DNA of 64,000 nt. Origin: an uncultured Oscillospiraceae bacterium (GTDB taxonomy: Bacteria; Bacillota; Clostridia; Oscillospirales; Oscillospiraceae). The stretch lies in assembly GCA_947169975.1 (NCBI GenBank), contig CAMVRT010000002.1, positions 124,001-188,000 on the forward strand, given 5' to 3'. The notes under the pieces were generated by a model. It saw only the letters and a program-made list of their open reading frames with translations, was not told where the DNA came from and did not search any database. Numbering within the stretch: position 1 is the first letter of the stretch; each line of letters opens with the position of its first letter. The position numbers and the translations under genes were made by a program. Shown here in pieces: positions 42,638-52,211 of the stretch.

Positions 42638-43333
42638 TCAGTTTTCGTTGTTATAGTTCTTGCCGAACTTCAGCTGATCCAGGCTCAGCTTGAAGTCCCG
42701 GGGGAACACGGCGGTATCGCCGGTGGGCACCTCCGGCTCGACAGGTGCGCTCTCGGGAGCAGGCTCGGCCTCCGGCTCGGCGGGCTCCACGGCGACGGTG
42801 GGCTCATCCACCGTCACGGCAGGCTCGCTGACAGGTGCGGGCTGCTCCACGGCGGCGGCAGGTGTCTGCTCCTCAACCGGTATCTCCGGCAGCGCATTCA
42901 GGAACGCGGCCTGCTGGGCGCAGATCTCCCTGGCGCGGGTGAGGAAGTCGCCCAGACTGCGGCGGCCTACTGCCAGACGCGTCTCCGCGGCTTCGGCCTG
43001 CGCGTTGAGCTCGGCGATGCGGTCGGCGGCGTCGGCCTCGGCGCGGCCGATGATCTCGGCCTTCTCGGCCTCGGCCTCCTGCACCATCTTGTCGGCCATG
43101 CGCTTGGCGGTGAGCAGCGTGGAGCGCATGGCGTCCTCGGTGGCGCGGTACTCCTCGATCTTCTCAGCCAGCACCTTCAGCTTGCTCTTCAGAGCGGCGT
43201 TTTCTTTGTAAAGGGCGGTATAGTCCTCCGTCAGCGTGTCCAGAAACTCGTCCACAGAGGCCATCTGATAGCCGCCGCTGCCGAATGAGGACTTGGGGAA
43301 AACCTTTCCGGAAACTTCCTGCGGTGTCAACAT
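42638..43333 (-). CDS. divIVA: DivIVA-domain protein
   Basis: 231 residues. N-terminal DivIVA membrane-binding region (MLTPQEVSGKVFPKSSFGSGGYQMASVDEFLDTL) followed by a long coiled coil (about 35-150, ENAALKSKLKVLAEKIEEYRATE) and an acidic, Pro/Glu/Val-rich disordered tail ending with the short conserved-looking FKLSLDQLKFGKNY. Such proteins collect at curved membrane at the septum and poles. It follows sepF directly, as in most Gram-positives. Confidence 0.9.
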   Translation of the reverse strand: MLTPQEVSGKVFPKSSFGSGGYQMASVDEFLDTLTEDYTALYKENAALKSKLKVLAEKIEEYRATEDAMRSTLLTAKRMADKMVQEAEAEKAEIIGRAEADAADRIAELNAQAEAAETRLAVGRRSLGDFLTRAREICAQQAAFLNALPEIPVEEQTPAAAVEQPAPVSEPAVTVDEPTVAVEPAEPEAEPAPESAPVEPEVPTGDTAVFPRDFKLSLDQLKFGKNYNNEN

Positions 43334-43360
43334 AGTATGATCCCTCCCGAATATGTCTAA

Positions 43361-43807
43361 TTACAGATACAGGCCGTTGTTCTCCAGCTCGTCGATCAGG
43401 TCGCCCATGATATCCACGGAGTAGGGCGTGATGATGTAGGTGTTGGCGGCCACCTTCTTGATCTTGCCCTCGCCGGCATAGGCCACGCCGGACAGGAAGT
43501 CCACCAGGCGGCGGGCAATGTCCTTGTTGGTGGACTCGAGGTTCAGCACCACGGTGCGCTTCTCCCGCAGGTGGTCGGCGATCTCGGAGGCGTTCTCGAA
43601 GCGCTCGGGCTTTACCAGCACCACCTTCAGCTGGGCGGTGGCGTGAATGTTCACCACCTTGTTGCGGCGATCCTCTGCCTTGCGGTCGTCCTTGCGGTCA
43701 TCAAAGAGCGCACGATCCGCCTTGGGCTGATCGAATTCCTCCTCCTCGAACTCGTCCTCGCCGTCGTAGGGGTGAATGATCTTTTTGAACTCGTCCATGA
43801 AACTCAT
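43361..43807 (-). CDS. sepF: Cell division protein SepF
   Basis: FtsZ-binding septum protein. 148 residues: amphipathic N-terminus (MSFMDEFKKII), acidic linker, and the SepF domain (VVLVKPERFENASEIADHLREKRTVVLNLESTNKDIARRLVDFLSGVAYAGEGKIKKVAANTYIITP). Sits between the PLP-binding protein and divIVA, the classical ylm cluster order. Confidence 0.94.
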   Translation of the reverse strand: MSFMDEFKKIIHPYDGEDEFEEEEFDQPKADRALFDDRKDDRKAEDRRNKVVNIHATAQLKVVLVKPERFENASEIADHLREKRTVVLNLESTNKDIARRLVDFLSGVAYAGEGKIKKVAANTYIITPYSVDIMGDLIDELENNGLYL

Positions 43808-43826
43808 AACAGAAGCCTCCTGACAT

Positions 43827-44522
<696 letters not shown>

Positions 44523-44540
44523 AGAGCTTGCTTCCTTTCT

Positions 44541-45749
44541 TTACCGGACGACCAGACCGTTTTCCAGCTTGTTGGCCGTGATGATCACCTCATCGCCGAC
44601 ACGGAGAATGTTTGTGCCGGCAGCGTCCTCCGCGGGGCGCACCAGCATGAAGGTGTCGCCGCGGAAGAGGATTTGAACGGGCTTGAACCTGGCGCTGACG
44701 CCTACCACGCAGTATACGCCGGCGGTACCGTCCTCATTGAGCCGCATGCTGGTGGTGGGCACCCGCAGGCCCTGATAGGTGCGCAGCACCAGCTCGGCGG
44801 CCTGCTGGCGCAGCAGCGTTGCCTGGGGGAGGTAATTCTGACACTGCAGCACCACCACAGCCTGTCCCTTCTCCTCGGCACCCACGGAGCGCACACGGAC
44901 GGTGACATCCTGCGCCATGCCCTTGGCCAGACGCAGCGTCATCGCCTGGCCGGTCTTCAGCTCGGCGGCGCGCTTGGCGTCCATACTGGTGACAAAGTAC
45001 CAGGTGTCGCCGTAAATCAGCTTGCCCGCATTGCCGTCTGACTTTTTGGGAGCGAGGCGCTGCAGGGCGGAGGGCGTCAGACCGTCCAGCGCCGCCGGGG
45101 TCAGCACGGTCTCGTACCCGTCGCAGACGGCGGAGAAGATGCCCGGCTTTGGCGCGCAGATGGGGTGTGCGCCGGTCAGACTGCCCTGAAGCTGGGCGAT
45201 CTGGCTCTGGACGGAGTCGATCTCGGCGGTGATCTGGTCAACGGAGGTGTAGGTATGACTGCTCTTGAGCACCGACGCCTTCAGGGAGGACACATCGCCG
45301 GAAACGCCGGCATAGTCGCCGCCTGCCAGGTTCTGCCGCAGCGTCACGATGCTGCCGGTGATGGTGCTGTCCAGCTTCAGGGCGGCATCCTCGTCCAGAA
45401 TGGAGGTCAGGGCGAACTCCAGCTGCTGGAGCTGCAGCTCCAGATCTTCGATCCGGGCCACGGTGCTCAGCGTCTGGCTGTCGTCATAGGCCATGGCAAA
45501 GGTCTGGCCCATGCCCACACGCTGTCCCTCCGCCAGGGGATGGGTCAGCGTGGGGGTGTCGGCGTGGAAGGTCTCCTCGTCGCGGACCACCCAGCCGGTG
45601 ACGGAGATGCTGTCCTCCGCCTCCGCCTCGTAGGTCAGGGTGGTGGCAAAGGGATTGGCCAGATACTGGTAGATCTGAACCCCAAAATACAGCACCACCG
45701 CCGCCAGCATGACGATGGACAGGATCTTGAAGGCGCGTGAAGATTTCAT
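44541..45749 (-). CDS. HlyD-like membrane fusion/adaptor protein
   Basis: 402 residues: one N-terminal membrane helix (FKILSIVMLAAVVLYFGVQIY), then a lipoyl/barrel-sandwich half (ISVTGWVVRDEETFHADTPTLTHPLAEGQRVGMGQ), a coiled coil of about 100 residues (DLELQLQQLEFALTSIL; DQITAEIDSVQSQIAQLQ), the second lipoyl half (ICAPKPGIFSAVCDGYE), and a C-terminal beta-barrel. The order fits HlyD-type periplasmic adaptors, but no exporter is next to it. It lies in the cell-division cluster before yggS-sepF-divIVA, so an envelope role is likely (inference). Confidence 0.75.
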   Translation of the reverse strand: MKSSRAFKILSIVMLAAVVLYFGVQIYQYLANPFATTLTYEAEAEDSISVTGWVVRDEETFHADTPTLTHPLAEGQRVGMGQTFAMAYDDSQTLSTVARIEDLELQLQQLEFALTSILDEDAALKLDSTITGSIVTLRQNLAGGDYAGVSGDVSSLKASVLKSSHTYTSVDQITAEIDSVQSQIAQLQGSLTGAHPICAPKPGIFSAVCDGYETVLTPAALDGLTPSALQRLAPKKSDGNAGKLIYGDTWYFVTSMDAKRAAELKTGQAMTLRLAKGMAQDVTVRVRSVGAEEKGQAVVVLQCQNYLPQATLLRQQAAELVLRTYQGLRVPTTSMRLNEDGTAGVYCVVGVSARFKPVQILFRGDTFMLVRPAEDAAGTNILRVGDEVIITANKLENGLVVR

Positions 45750-45761
45750 GGCAGTTACCTC

Positions 45762-45998
45762 TTAATTCTCCTCTGCCTCCTCCGTCAGAGAAACGGGGTG
45801 CAGAGGTGCGATGGTGGAGATCGCGTGCTTGTAGATGACCTGCTGGCGGCCTTCGCTGTCCAGCACCACCACAAAGCAGTCAAACCCGCTGACAGTGCCC
45901 CGCAGCTGGAAGCCGTTTACCAGAAACACGGTGACGGGCACACCCTGCTTGCGGATGCGGGTGAGAAAGATCTCCTGTAAATTGTTCGTCTTTTGCAT
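45762..45998 (-). CDS. hfq: RNA chaperone Hfq
   Basis: 78-residue Sm-like protein that forms hexamers and binds small RNAs. Sm1 motif [27 protein letters not shown] and Sm2 motif [12 protein letters not shown] are complete. ATG 45998 follows AAAGGAG and gives [12 protein letters not shown]. It lies right after miaA, as in many bacteria. Confidence 0.95.
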   Translation of the reverse strand: MQKTNNLQEIFLTRIRKQGVPVTVFLVNGFQLRGTVSGFDCFVVVLDSEGRQQVIYKHAISTIAPLHPVSLTEEAEEN

Positions 45999-46055
45999 AT
46001 CGTCTGCTCCTTTTTTCTTTGTGCAGGCGATATTTTTCATCCTCGCCCGCCGTAA

Positions 46056-46997
46056 TCAGAATAATCCCTCGGCGATGAGGATTTCTGTCGCTTTTTGTAG
46101 GGCGGCGGGGAAATCCGGCTCTTTATCCCAGGTGAGCCAGTGGATGGATTGGTTGCGGCGCAGCCAGGTAAGCTGGCGCTTGGCGTACTGCCGGGAGCGG
46201 AGCTTCACCTCCTCCACGGCCTCCGCCTCGGTGATCTCGCCCCGCACCACCGCCAGAAACTGCTTGTAGCCGATGGCCTGCAGAGCGGTGGCGTCGGCGG
46301 GGAGCCCCGCGGAGAGCAGGTCGCGGACCTCCTGCAGAAGGCCCTGCTCCACCATTTTGTCCACGCGCTGGTCAATGCGGTCGCGGAGATCCTGCCGGTC
46401 AGCAAAGTCCAGGCCGATATACACGGCGTCATACCGGGGCGGCGTTTCCTGCGTGCGGCGGTCGTGGGCGGTGATGGTCTCCCCTGTCTCCTGCCACACC
46501 TCCAGAGCGCGGATGATCCGCTTCTCGTCCTTGAGATGGAGCCGTGCGGCGGCCTCCGGGTCGATTTGCCGCAGCTCCTCCAAAAGCACGGCGGCGCCAT
46601 CGGATGCCATGCGCTTTTGCAGTGCCTGACGAATTTCGCTCCCCTGCTGTCCCTCGGCGAAGGCGGTGCCCCGGATCAGGGCGTCCAGCCACAATCCGGT
46701 GCCGCCCACCAGAACGGGCAGATTGCCCCGGGCAAGGATGTCCTGCACGCAGCGGTCGGCCTCGGCGACGTACCGGGCCACAGACCAGCTCTCGGACGGA
46801 TCCGCCACGGCGATCATGTGGTGGGGGATGCCCTCCATCTCCTCCGCCGTGGGCGCGGCCGTGCCCACGGTCATGCCCCGGTAGATCTGCATGGAGTCCA
46901 CCGACACCACCTCGCCGTGAAAGCGCTTGGCGATGGCCACGCCCATTTTCGTTTTTCCCGTGGCCGTGGGGCCGACGACGCAGACGACTTTCGGCAT
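46056..46997 (-). CDS. miaA: tRNA dimethylallyltransferase
   Basis: Adds the isopentenyl group to A37 of tRNAs that read UNN codons; MiaB (52212-53624) then methylthiolates it. 313 residues with P-loop GPTATGKT (residue 8), DSMQIYRGMTVGTA, LVGGTGLWLDALIRG and the tRNA-binding RQYAKRQLTWLRR. Ten bases after mutL; part of miaB..mutS-mutL-miaA-hfq. Confidence 0.95.
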   Translation of the reverse strand: MPKVVCVVGPTATGKTKMGVAIAKRFHGEVVSVDSMQIYRGMTVGTAAPTAEEMEGIPHHMIAVADPSESWSVARYVAEADRCVQDILARGNLPVLVGGTGLWLDALIRGTAFAEGQQGSEIRQALQKRMASDGAAVLLEELRQIDPEAAARLHLKDEKRIIRALEVWQETGETITAHDRRTQETPPRYDAVYIGLDFADRQDLRDRIDQRVDKMVEQGLLQEVRDLLSAGLPADATALQAIGYKQFLAVVRGEITEAEAVEEVKLRSRQYAKRQLTWLRRNQSIHWLTWDKEPDFPAALQKATEILIAEGLF

Positions 46998-47007
46998 ATA
47001 CGCTCCT

Positions 47008-48915
47008 TTACGCGCGCTTGAACATTTTTTCGATTTCGTACCGGGTCAGCTTGTATTTCACGGGCCTGCCGTGGGGGCAGTATTGGATCTCGCCGGACTG
47101 CACCTTCTCCACCAGAGCGCGAAGCTCCGCGGGGCTGGTGTCCATCCCGGCCTTGATGGCACTCTTGCAGGCCATGGTGTGCAGTAACTCATCCCGTGCT
47201 CCGGCGGGATCGGCCCGGCCCAGCGCCAGCTTCTGGGCCAGCTCCTCCAGCGTGGCGGCGGCGTCCTCCGGCCGGATATCGGCGGGGATCTCCCGGGCCA
47301 GCACCGTGCCGCCGCCGAAGTCCTCGCACACAAAGCCGAACTGCTCCAGCACGGGGAGATTTTCCAGGGCGGCCTGATAGCTGTCGCTGTCCAGATCCAC
47401 CGCCAGCGGCGTCAGCAGAGGCTGGGCCATCAGGGGCTGGGCGCTGGCCTTCAGCGCGTCAAAGCGGATACGCTCGTGGGCGGCGTGCTTATCGATAAGC
47501 CACACGTTGGCGTGGCTGTCCTCGCAGATGATGTAGGTTTTCAGCACCTCGCCCGCGATGCGCCAGGGCGCCTCACGCGCCGGCTCCATGGTCTGCTGAG
47601 CAGGCTCCGGCGTCACGGTCTGCCGGACGGGCTCCGGCTCTTTTTCCTTCACCGGGGCGGCGGGCGGCGGGGTGATGTGCCAGGTGACTTCTCTGCCGCC
47701 GCTGACGGCGGTGGCGGTAAAGGGCTGCCGCGGTTCGGGGGCAACATCCCGCACCAGAAGCGTCCTGCCCTTGTCTCTGGGCGGCGGCGCGGGCGTGCCG
47801 GGCCGCACCGTGGCGATCCGCGAATGGTTGAAGGGTGGGTTGGGTGACGGAGCGGTCTTCTCCCGGAATTCCGCCGCCGTCATGGTCTGATAGAAGGAGT
47901 CCTCCTTCTTCTGCGGCTGAGGTTTGTTCTGGGCGTTGAGGGTGTCCAGAACGGTGTAGTACACGGCGTCGAACACCGGCTTGTCGGCGGCAAATTTCAC
48001 CACCGTCTTGGCCGGATGGACGTTCACGTCCACCTGTGTGGCCGGCACGGTGATGTGGAGCACGCAGCCGGGGAACTTGCCCTTCATGATCTGGTTGCGG
48101 TAGGCCTCCTCCAAGGCGGCGGACAGGAGCTGGGACTTGACGAACCGCCCGTTGACGAAGAAGATCTGACGGCCTCTTGTGCCGTGGCCGTGGAGGGGCT
48201 CGGTGACGAAGCCCTCCACCTTCACCGTGTCGCCGCTGCCGCGGATGGGCAGCAGGTGCAATGCGAAGTCACGGCCCAGGGCGGCGTAGACGGCGCTTTG
48301 CAGCCGTCCGTCGCCGGGGGTGTGGAGCACCTCGGCGCCGTCCCGCAGCAGCTTGAAGGAAATCTCCGGGTGGCTCAGAGCCAGATGGGTAACGATACCG
48401 GTGACGGCGGTGCCCTCGGCGCTGTCCTTCTTCATGAACTTCATCCGGGCGGGGGTGTTGTAAAAGAGATCCCGCACCACGATGGTGGTGCCCTCCGGAC
48501 AGCCGGAGGGGCGCACCTCACCGGGCACGCCGCCCTCCAGATGGAGGGTCGCTCCCGCCTCGGCCCCGGCCGTGCGGGAGAGGATGTCCACCCGGCTCAC
48601 GGCGCTGATGGCGGCCAGTGCCTCGCCCCGGAAGCCCAGGGTGCCGATGGCGGCCAGATCCTCTGCCGTGCGCAGCTTGCTGGTGGCGTGGCGCAGAAAG
48701 GCGGTGGGCAGTTGCTCCGGCGCGATGCCGCAGCCGTTGTCGGTGATGCGCAGGTAGGTCAGGCCGCCCCGCTCGATCTCCGCCACGATGGCGGAGGCGC
48801 CGGCGTCCATGGCGTTTTCCAGCAGCTCCTTGGCCACGCTGGCCGGACGCTCCACCACCTCACCGGCGGCGATCAGATCGGCCACGTGCTTGTCCAGTTG
48901 TCTGATCTCGGGCAT
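47008..48915 (-). CDS. mutL: DNA mismatch repair protein MutL
   Basis: 635 residues: GHKL ATPase (LLENAMDAGASAI, ITDNGCGIAPEQL, GFRGEALAAIS), proline-rich linker (about 350-440), and C-terminal dimerisation domain. The nuclease-type motifs of non-methyl-directed MutL are present: IDKHAAHERIRFD (usual DQHA(X)2E(X)4E with Asp for the last Glu), the ACKSAIKAG box and CPHGRP near the end. So it should be an endonuclease form, as expected without MutH. Confidence 0.94.
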   Translation of the reverse strand: MPEIRQLDKHVADLIAAGEVVERPASVAKELLENAMDAGASAIVAEIERGGLTYLRITDNGCGIAPEQLPTAFLRHATSKLRTAEDLAAIGTLGFRGEALAAISAVSRVDILSRTAGAEAGATLHLEGGVPGEVRPSGCPEGTTIVVRDLFYNTPARMKFMKKDSAEGTAVTGIVTHLALSHPEISFKLLRDGAEVLHTPGDGRLQSAVYAALGRDFALHLLPIRGSGDTVKVEGFVTEPLHGHGTRGRQIFFVNGRFVKSQLLSAALEEAYRNQIMKGKFPGCVLHITVPATQVDVNVHPAKTVVKFAADKPVFDAVYYTVLDTLNAQNKPQPQKKEDSFYQTMTAAEFREKTAPSPNPPFNHSRIATVRPGTPAPPPRDKGRTLLVRDVAPEPRQPFTATAVSGGREVTWHITPPPAAPVKEKEPEPVRQTVTPEPAQQTMEPAREAPWRIAGEVLKTYIICEDSHANVWLIDKHAAHERIRFDALKASAQPLMAQPLLTPLAVDLDSDSYQAALENLPVLEQFGFVCEDFGGGTVLAREIPADIRPEDAAATLEELAQKLALGRADPAGARDELLHTMACKSAIKAGMDTSPAELRALVEKVQSGEIQYCPHGRPVKYKLTRYEIEKMFKRA

Positions 48916-48942
48916 GGGATTCCCTCCTTTGGGGAAAACGGA

Positions 48943-51543
48943 TTATAATTTACTCTTCAGCTCGTACAGCAGATTCAGCGCCTCCAGGGGGCTCAAAGTG
49001 TCCACCTGGCAGCGGCGGATGGCCTCGGCCACCTCGCTCTCGGCCATGGCGGTGAAGGATACCTGATCGTCGCTCTGCTCCGCGGGAGCGGCAGGACGGC
49101 CGGACTCCTCCTCCAGCTGGCGGAGGATCTTCCGGGCGCGGCTCACCACCTGGGCAGGGAGACCGGCCAGCTGGGCCACCTCGATGCCGTAGCTGCGGTC
49201 GGCGCCGCCGGGGATGATCTTGCGCAGGAAGATGATCTCCTCCCCCCGGGTGCGGACGGCGATGTTGTAGTTTTTCACACCGGGCAGGGAATTCTCCAGC
49301 TCGGTGAGCTCGTGATAGTGGGTGGCGAACAGCGTCTTGGCCCCCAGCTTTTTGGGATCGGCGCAGTATTCGAGGACCGCCCTTGCGATGGACATGCCGT
49401 CAAAGGTGGAGGTACCCCGGCCGATCTCGTCCAGGATCAGCAGGCTCTGGGCCGTGGCGTGGTGAAGGATCTCGCTGACCTCCGTCATCTCCACCATGAA
49501 GGTGGACTGCCCGGCGCTGAGGTCGTCGCTGGCGCCGATGCGGGTGAAGATCCGGTCCACGATGCCCAGGTGCGCGGCGCGGGCGGGCACGAAGGAGCCC
49601 ACCTGGGCCATCAGCACGATGAGGGCCACCTGACGCATGTAGGTGGACTTGCCCGCCATGTTGGGGCCGGTGATGATGGCCACCCGGTTTTCGCTGCTGC
49701 CCATGTAGGTGTCGTTGGGCACGAACAGGGCGTCGCGGCGCATCTGCTCCACCACCGGGTGGCGTCCGTCGTGGATCTCGATGACGCCGGACTCATCCAC
49801 GGCGGGGCAGCAGTAGTTGTTCTTCACCGCCACGGCGGCAAAGGAGCAAAGAGTGTCGATCTCCGCCACGGCGGCGGCGGTCTGCTGGATGCGGGCCACC
49901 TGGGCGGCCACCTTGAGACGCAGATCGGTGAACAGCTCAAATTCCAGGGCGGACACCCGGTCGGCGGCGGAGAGGATGTCGCTCTCCAGATCCTTCAGCT
50001 CCTGGGTGATGTAGCGCTCGCCATTCACCAGCGTCTGCTTGCGGATATAGGTCTCGGGCACCTGCTCCTTGAAGGAGTTGGACACCTCGATGTAGTAGCC
50101 GAACACCTTGTTGTAGCCGATCTTCAGGGTGCGGATGCCGGTTTTTTCCTTTTCGCTTGCCTCCATCTCGGCGATGATGCCCTTGCCGCCGTGGAGGATG
50201 GAGCGGAGCCGGTCCACCTCCGGGTGGAAGCCGTCCCGGATGAACTCACCCTCCCGCACGGAGAAGGGGGGCTCGTCCACCAGCGTTTCGCCGATCAAGG
50301 CGGCCAGATCGTTCAGGTCGTCCAGCTGTTCGTCCAGCTCCCGGAGCCGCCCCTTGGGGAAGGCGTCCAGCTGGGCCTTTACCATGGGCAGCCGCTCCAT
50401 GGCGCTGCGGAGAGCCACCAGATCCCGGCCGCCGGCGCTGCCGTAGACGATGCGGCCGATGAGTCGCTCCATGTCGGCAATGCCCTGCAGGGCGAGGATC
50501 AGCTCCTGCCGCTCCATGGTGTGATCCACCAGGGCGGACACCGCGTCCAGCCGCTTGTTTACGGCGGTGACGCTCAAAAGCGGCCGCTCCAGCCAGGAGC
50601 GCAGCAGCCGTCCGCCCATGGCGGTTTTTGTCTTGTCCAATACCCAGAGGAGGCTGCCCTTCTTCTCCTTGGAGCGCAGGGTCTCCGTCAGCTCCAGATT
50701 GCGCCGGGCGGTGAGATCCAGCTCCATGAACTGGCCCTCCCGGTAGAAATCCAGGTCGTCGATGTGGCTCAGGTCGGTTTTTTGCGTCTCGTGGAGATAG
50801 CCCAGCAGAGCGCCCAGGGCCAGCACGGCGGCGCCGTTGTTTCGGGGCAGCCGGGCAAAGGCCTCGTCGCCGAACTGGGCGCGGACAGCCTTCTCCGCCG
50901 CCTCCATCTGGAAGCGCCCGGCAGGCAGCTTCTCCATGTGGCAGTGAAATTTGTTCTCCAGCGTGCTGTGGAGCGTTTCGTTAAAGAATGCGGCCTCGTT
51001 CAGCACCGCCTCAGCGGGGGAAAAGCGGCCCAGCTCGTTGAGGAGATGGGTCAGCCGCTCCGGCCCGGAGAAGGCGGTGGCGTGGGTCTGGCCGGTGGAG
51101 ATGTCGCAGGCGCACAGGGCGGCGTTGTCGTCATCCAGATAGATGCCGGCGCAGAAGTTGGAGCGCCCCTCCTCCAGACAGGCGCTGTCGATGACGGTGC
51201 CAGGGGTCACCACCCGGATGATGTCCCGCTTGACGAGTCCCTTGGCGGTGGCGGGGTCCTCGGTCTGCTCGCAGATGGCCACCTTGTAGCCCTTGGCGAT
51301 AAGCCGGGCGATGTAGGCGTCGGAGGCGTGGTAGGGGATGCCGCACATGGGCACCTTCTCGTCGAAGGTTTTGGTCTTGTCCTTGTCCCTTGTGGTCAGC
51401 GTCAGATCCAGCTCCCGTGAGGCGGTGCGGGCGTCGGCACCGAACATCTCGTAGAAGTCGCCCAGGCGGAAGAACAGGATCGAGTCGGGATTCTGCTCCT
51501 TGATCTCCATATATTGCCGCATCATGGGCGTCAGTTCAGCCAT
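48943..51543 (-). CDS. mutS: DNA mismatch repair protein MutS
   Basis: Recognises mismatches and recruits MutL. 866 residues: mismatch-binding domain with FFRLGDFYEMFGADA, connector, clamp and lever domains, ATPase with GPNMAGKSTYM, DEIGRGTSTFDG and the HTH at the C-terminus. ATG 51543 follows AAAGGAG. Followed 27 bp later by mutL. Confidence 0.96.
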   Translation of the reverse strand: MAELTPMMRQYMEIKEQNPDSILFFRLGDFYEMFGADARTASRELDLTLTTRDKDKTKTFDEKVPMCGIPYHASDAYIARLIAKGYKVAICEQTEDPATAKGLVKRDIIRVVTPGTVIDSACLEEGRSNFCAGIYLDDDNAALCACDISTGQTHATAFSGPERLTHLLNELGRFSPAEAVLNEAAFFNETLHSTLENKFHCHMEKLPAGRFQMEAAEKAVRAQFGDEAFARLPRNNGAAVLALGALLGYLHETQKTDLSHIDDLDFYREGQFMELDLTARRNLELTETLRSKEKKGSLLWVLDKTKTAMGGRLLRSWLERPLLSVTAVNKRLDAVSALVDHTMERQELILALQGIADMERLIGRIVYGSAGGRDLVALRSAMERLPMVKAQLDAFPKGRLRELDEQLDDLNDLAALIGETLVDEPPFSVREGEFIRDGFHPEVDRLRSILHGGKGIIAEMEASEKEKTGIRTLKIGYNKVFGYYIEVSNSFKEQVPETYIRKQTLVNGERYITQELKDLESDILSAADRVSALEFELFTDLRLKVAAQVARIQQTAAAVAEIDTLCSFAAVAVKNNYCCPAVDESGVIEIHDGRHPVVEQMRRDALFVPNDTYMGSSENRVAIITGPNMAGKSTYMRQVALIVLMAQVGSFVPARAAHLGIVDRIFTRIGASDDLSAGQSTFMVEMTEVSEILHHATAQSLLILDEIGRGTSTFDGMSIARAVLEYCADPKKLGAKTLFATHYHELTELENSLPGVKNYNIAVRTRGEEIIFLRKIIPGGADRSYGIEVAQLAGLPAQVVSRARKILRQLEEESGRPAAPAEQSDDQVSFTAMAESEVAEAIRRCQVDTLSPLEALNLLYELKSKL

Positions 51544-51576
51544 AGTGGAAACTCCTTTCAAAAGGGGTACAGGCAT

Positions 51577-52188
51577 TTACAAAATGCCTCCGCGGGGATG
51601 GGTTTTGGCAAATTCATCCGCTGCGAGAAACGGTTCTCGCAGACGTTCCGGAAGGCACTCAGCAAAGGAGGCCGACAGCCGCTTGCGATAGTGGAACAAG
51701 ACATATTCCGTAAGATAAGTCGGAAGCTGTTCCTGAATAGAGGGATAGTCCGGCAATCCTTTGCGGCGTGCCAGACCCGCCGTCGTTTTTTTTCGCAGGC
51801 GGGGCGTTTCACGGCATAGGGCAAGATTCTTTCGCAGCTCCGGCGAAGGGACGGTGACTTTGGAACAATAGACGGCGAAATTATACCGGGTGCGCGGGAC
51901 GATACCATCGGCGAGACCGATCTCTGCCACGTCATCCCAATCGAAGTGCATGGACCGGCCGGGAGCAAAAAAGGTAATACCTTGTTTATCAAAAGAAAAG
52001 CGACCGAGAGTATAGTCTTCCGCCAAATAGCTATTCCAGAAAAAGAAATAACAGCAGACAAAAAACAACAAAATAAGTAGAGACCAGATGGAAGTATAAG
52101 CGATCAGCAAAATGAGAAAAAACAGATTCACAACCGCGACAAATATCGACACAAAAAACCAGTGTGGACAAACGAGATACTTTCGCAT
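51577..52188 (-). CDS. Two-helix membrane protein, unknown
   Basis: 203 residues, no recognised family. Two close hydrophobic segments at about 10-55 (FFVSIFVAVVNLFFLILLIAY and SLLILLFFVCCYFFFWNSYL) are followed by a small beta-rich part resembling a PH-like or YcxB-like fold (YTLGRFSFDKQGITFFAPGRSMHFDWDDVAEIGLAD) and a basic region. ATG 52188 follows GGAGG. It interrupts the otherwise common miaB-mutS pair, and it is richer in A/T than its neighbours, so it may be a later insertion. Confidence 0.65.
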   Translation of the reverse strand: MRKYLVCPHWFFVSIFVAVVNLFFLILLIAYTSIWSLLILLFFVCCYFFFWNSYLAEDYTLGRFSFDKQGITFFAPGRSMHFDWDDVAEIGLADGIVPRTRYNFAVYCSKVTVPSPELRKNLALCRETPRLRKKTTAGLARRKGLPDYPSIQEQLPTYLTEYVLFHYRKRLSASFAECLPERLREPFLAADEFAKTHPRGGIL

Positions 52189-52211
52189 GTTGACCTCCTT
52201 TCCCATAGTCC

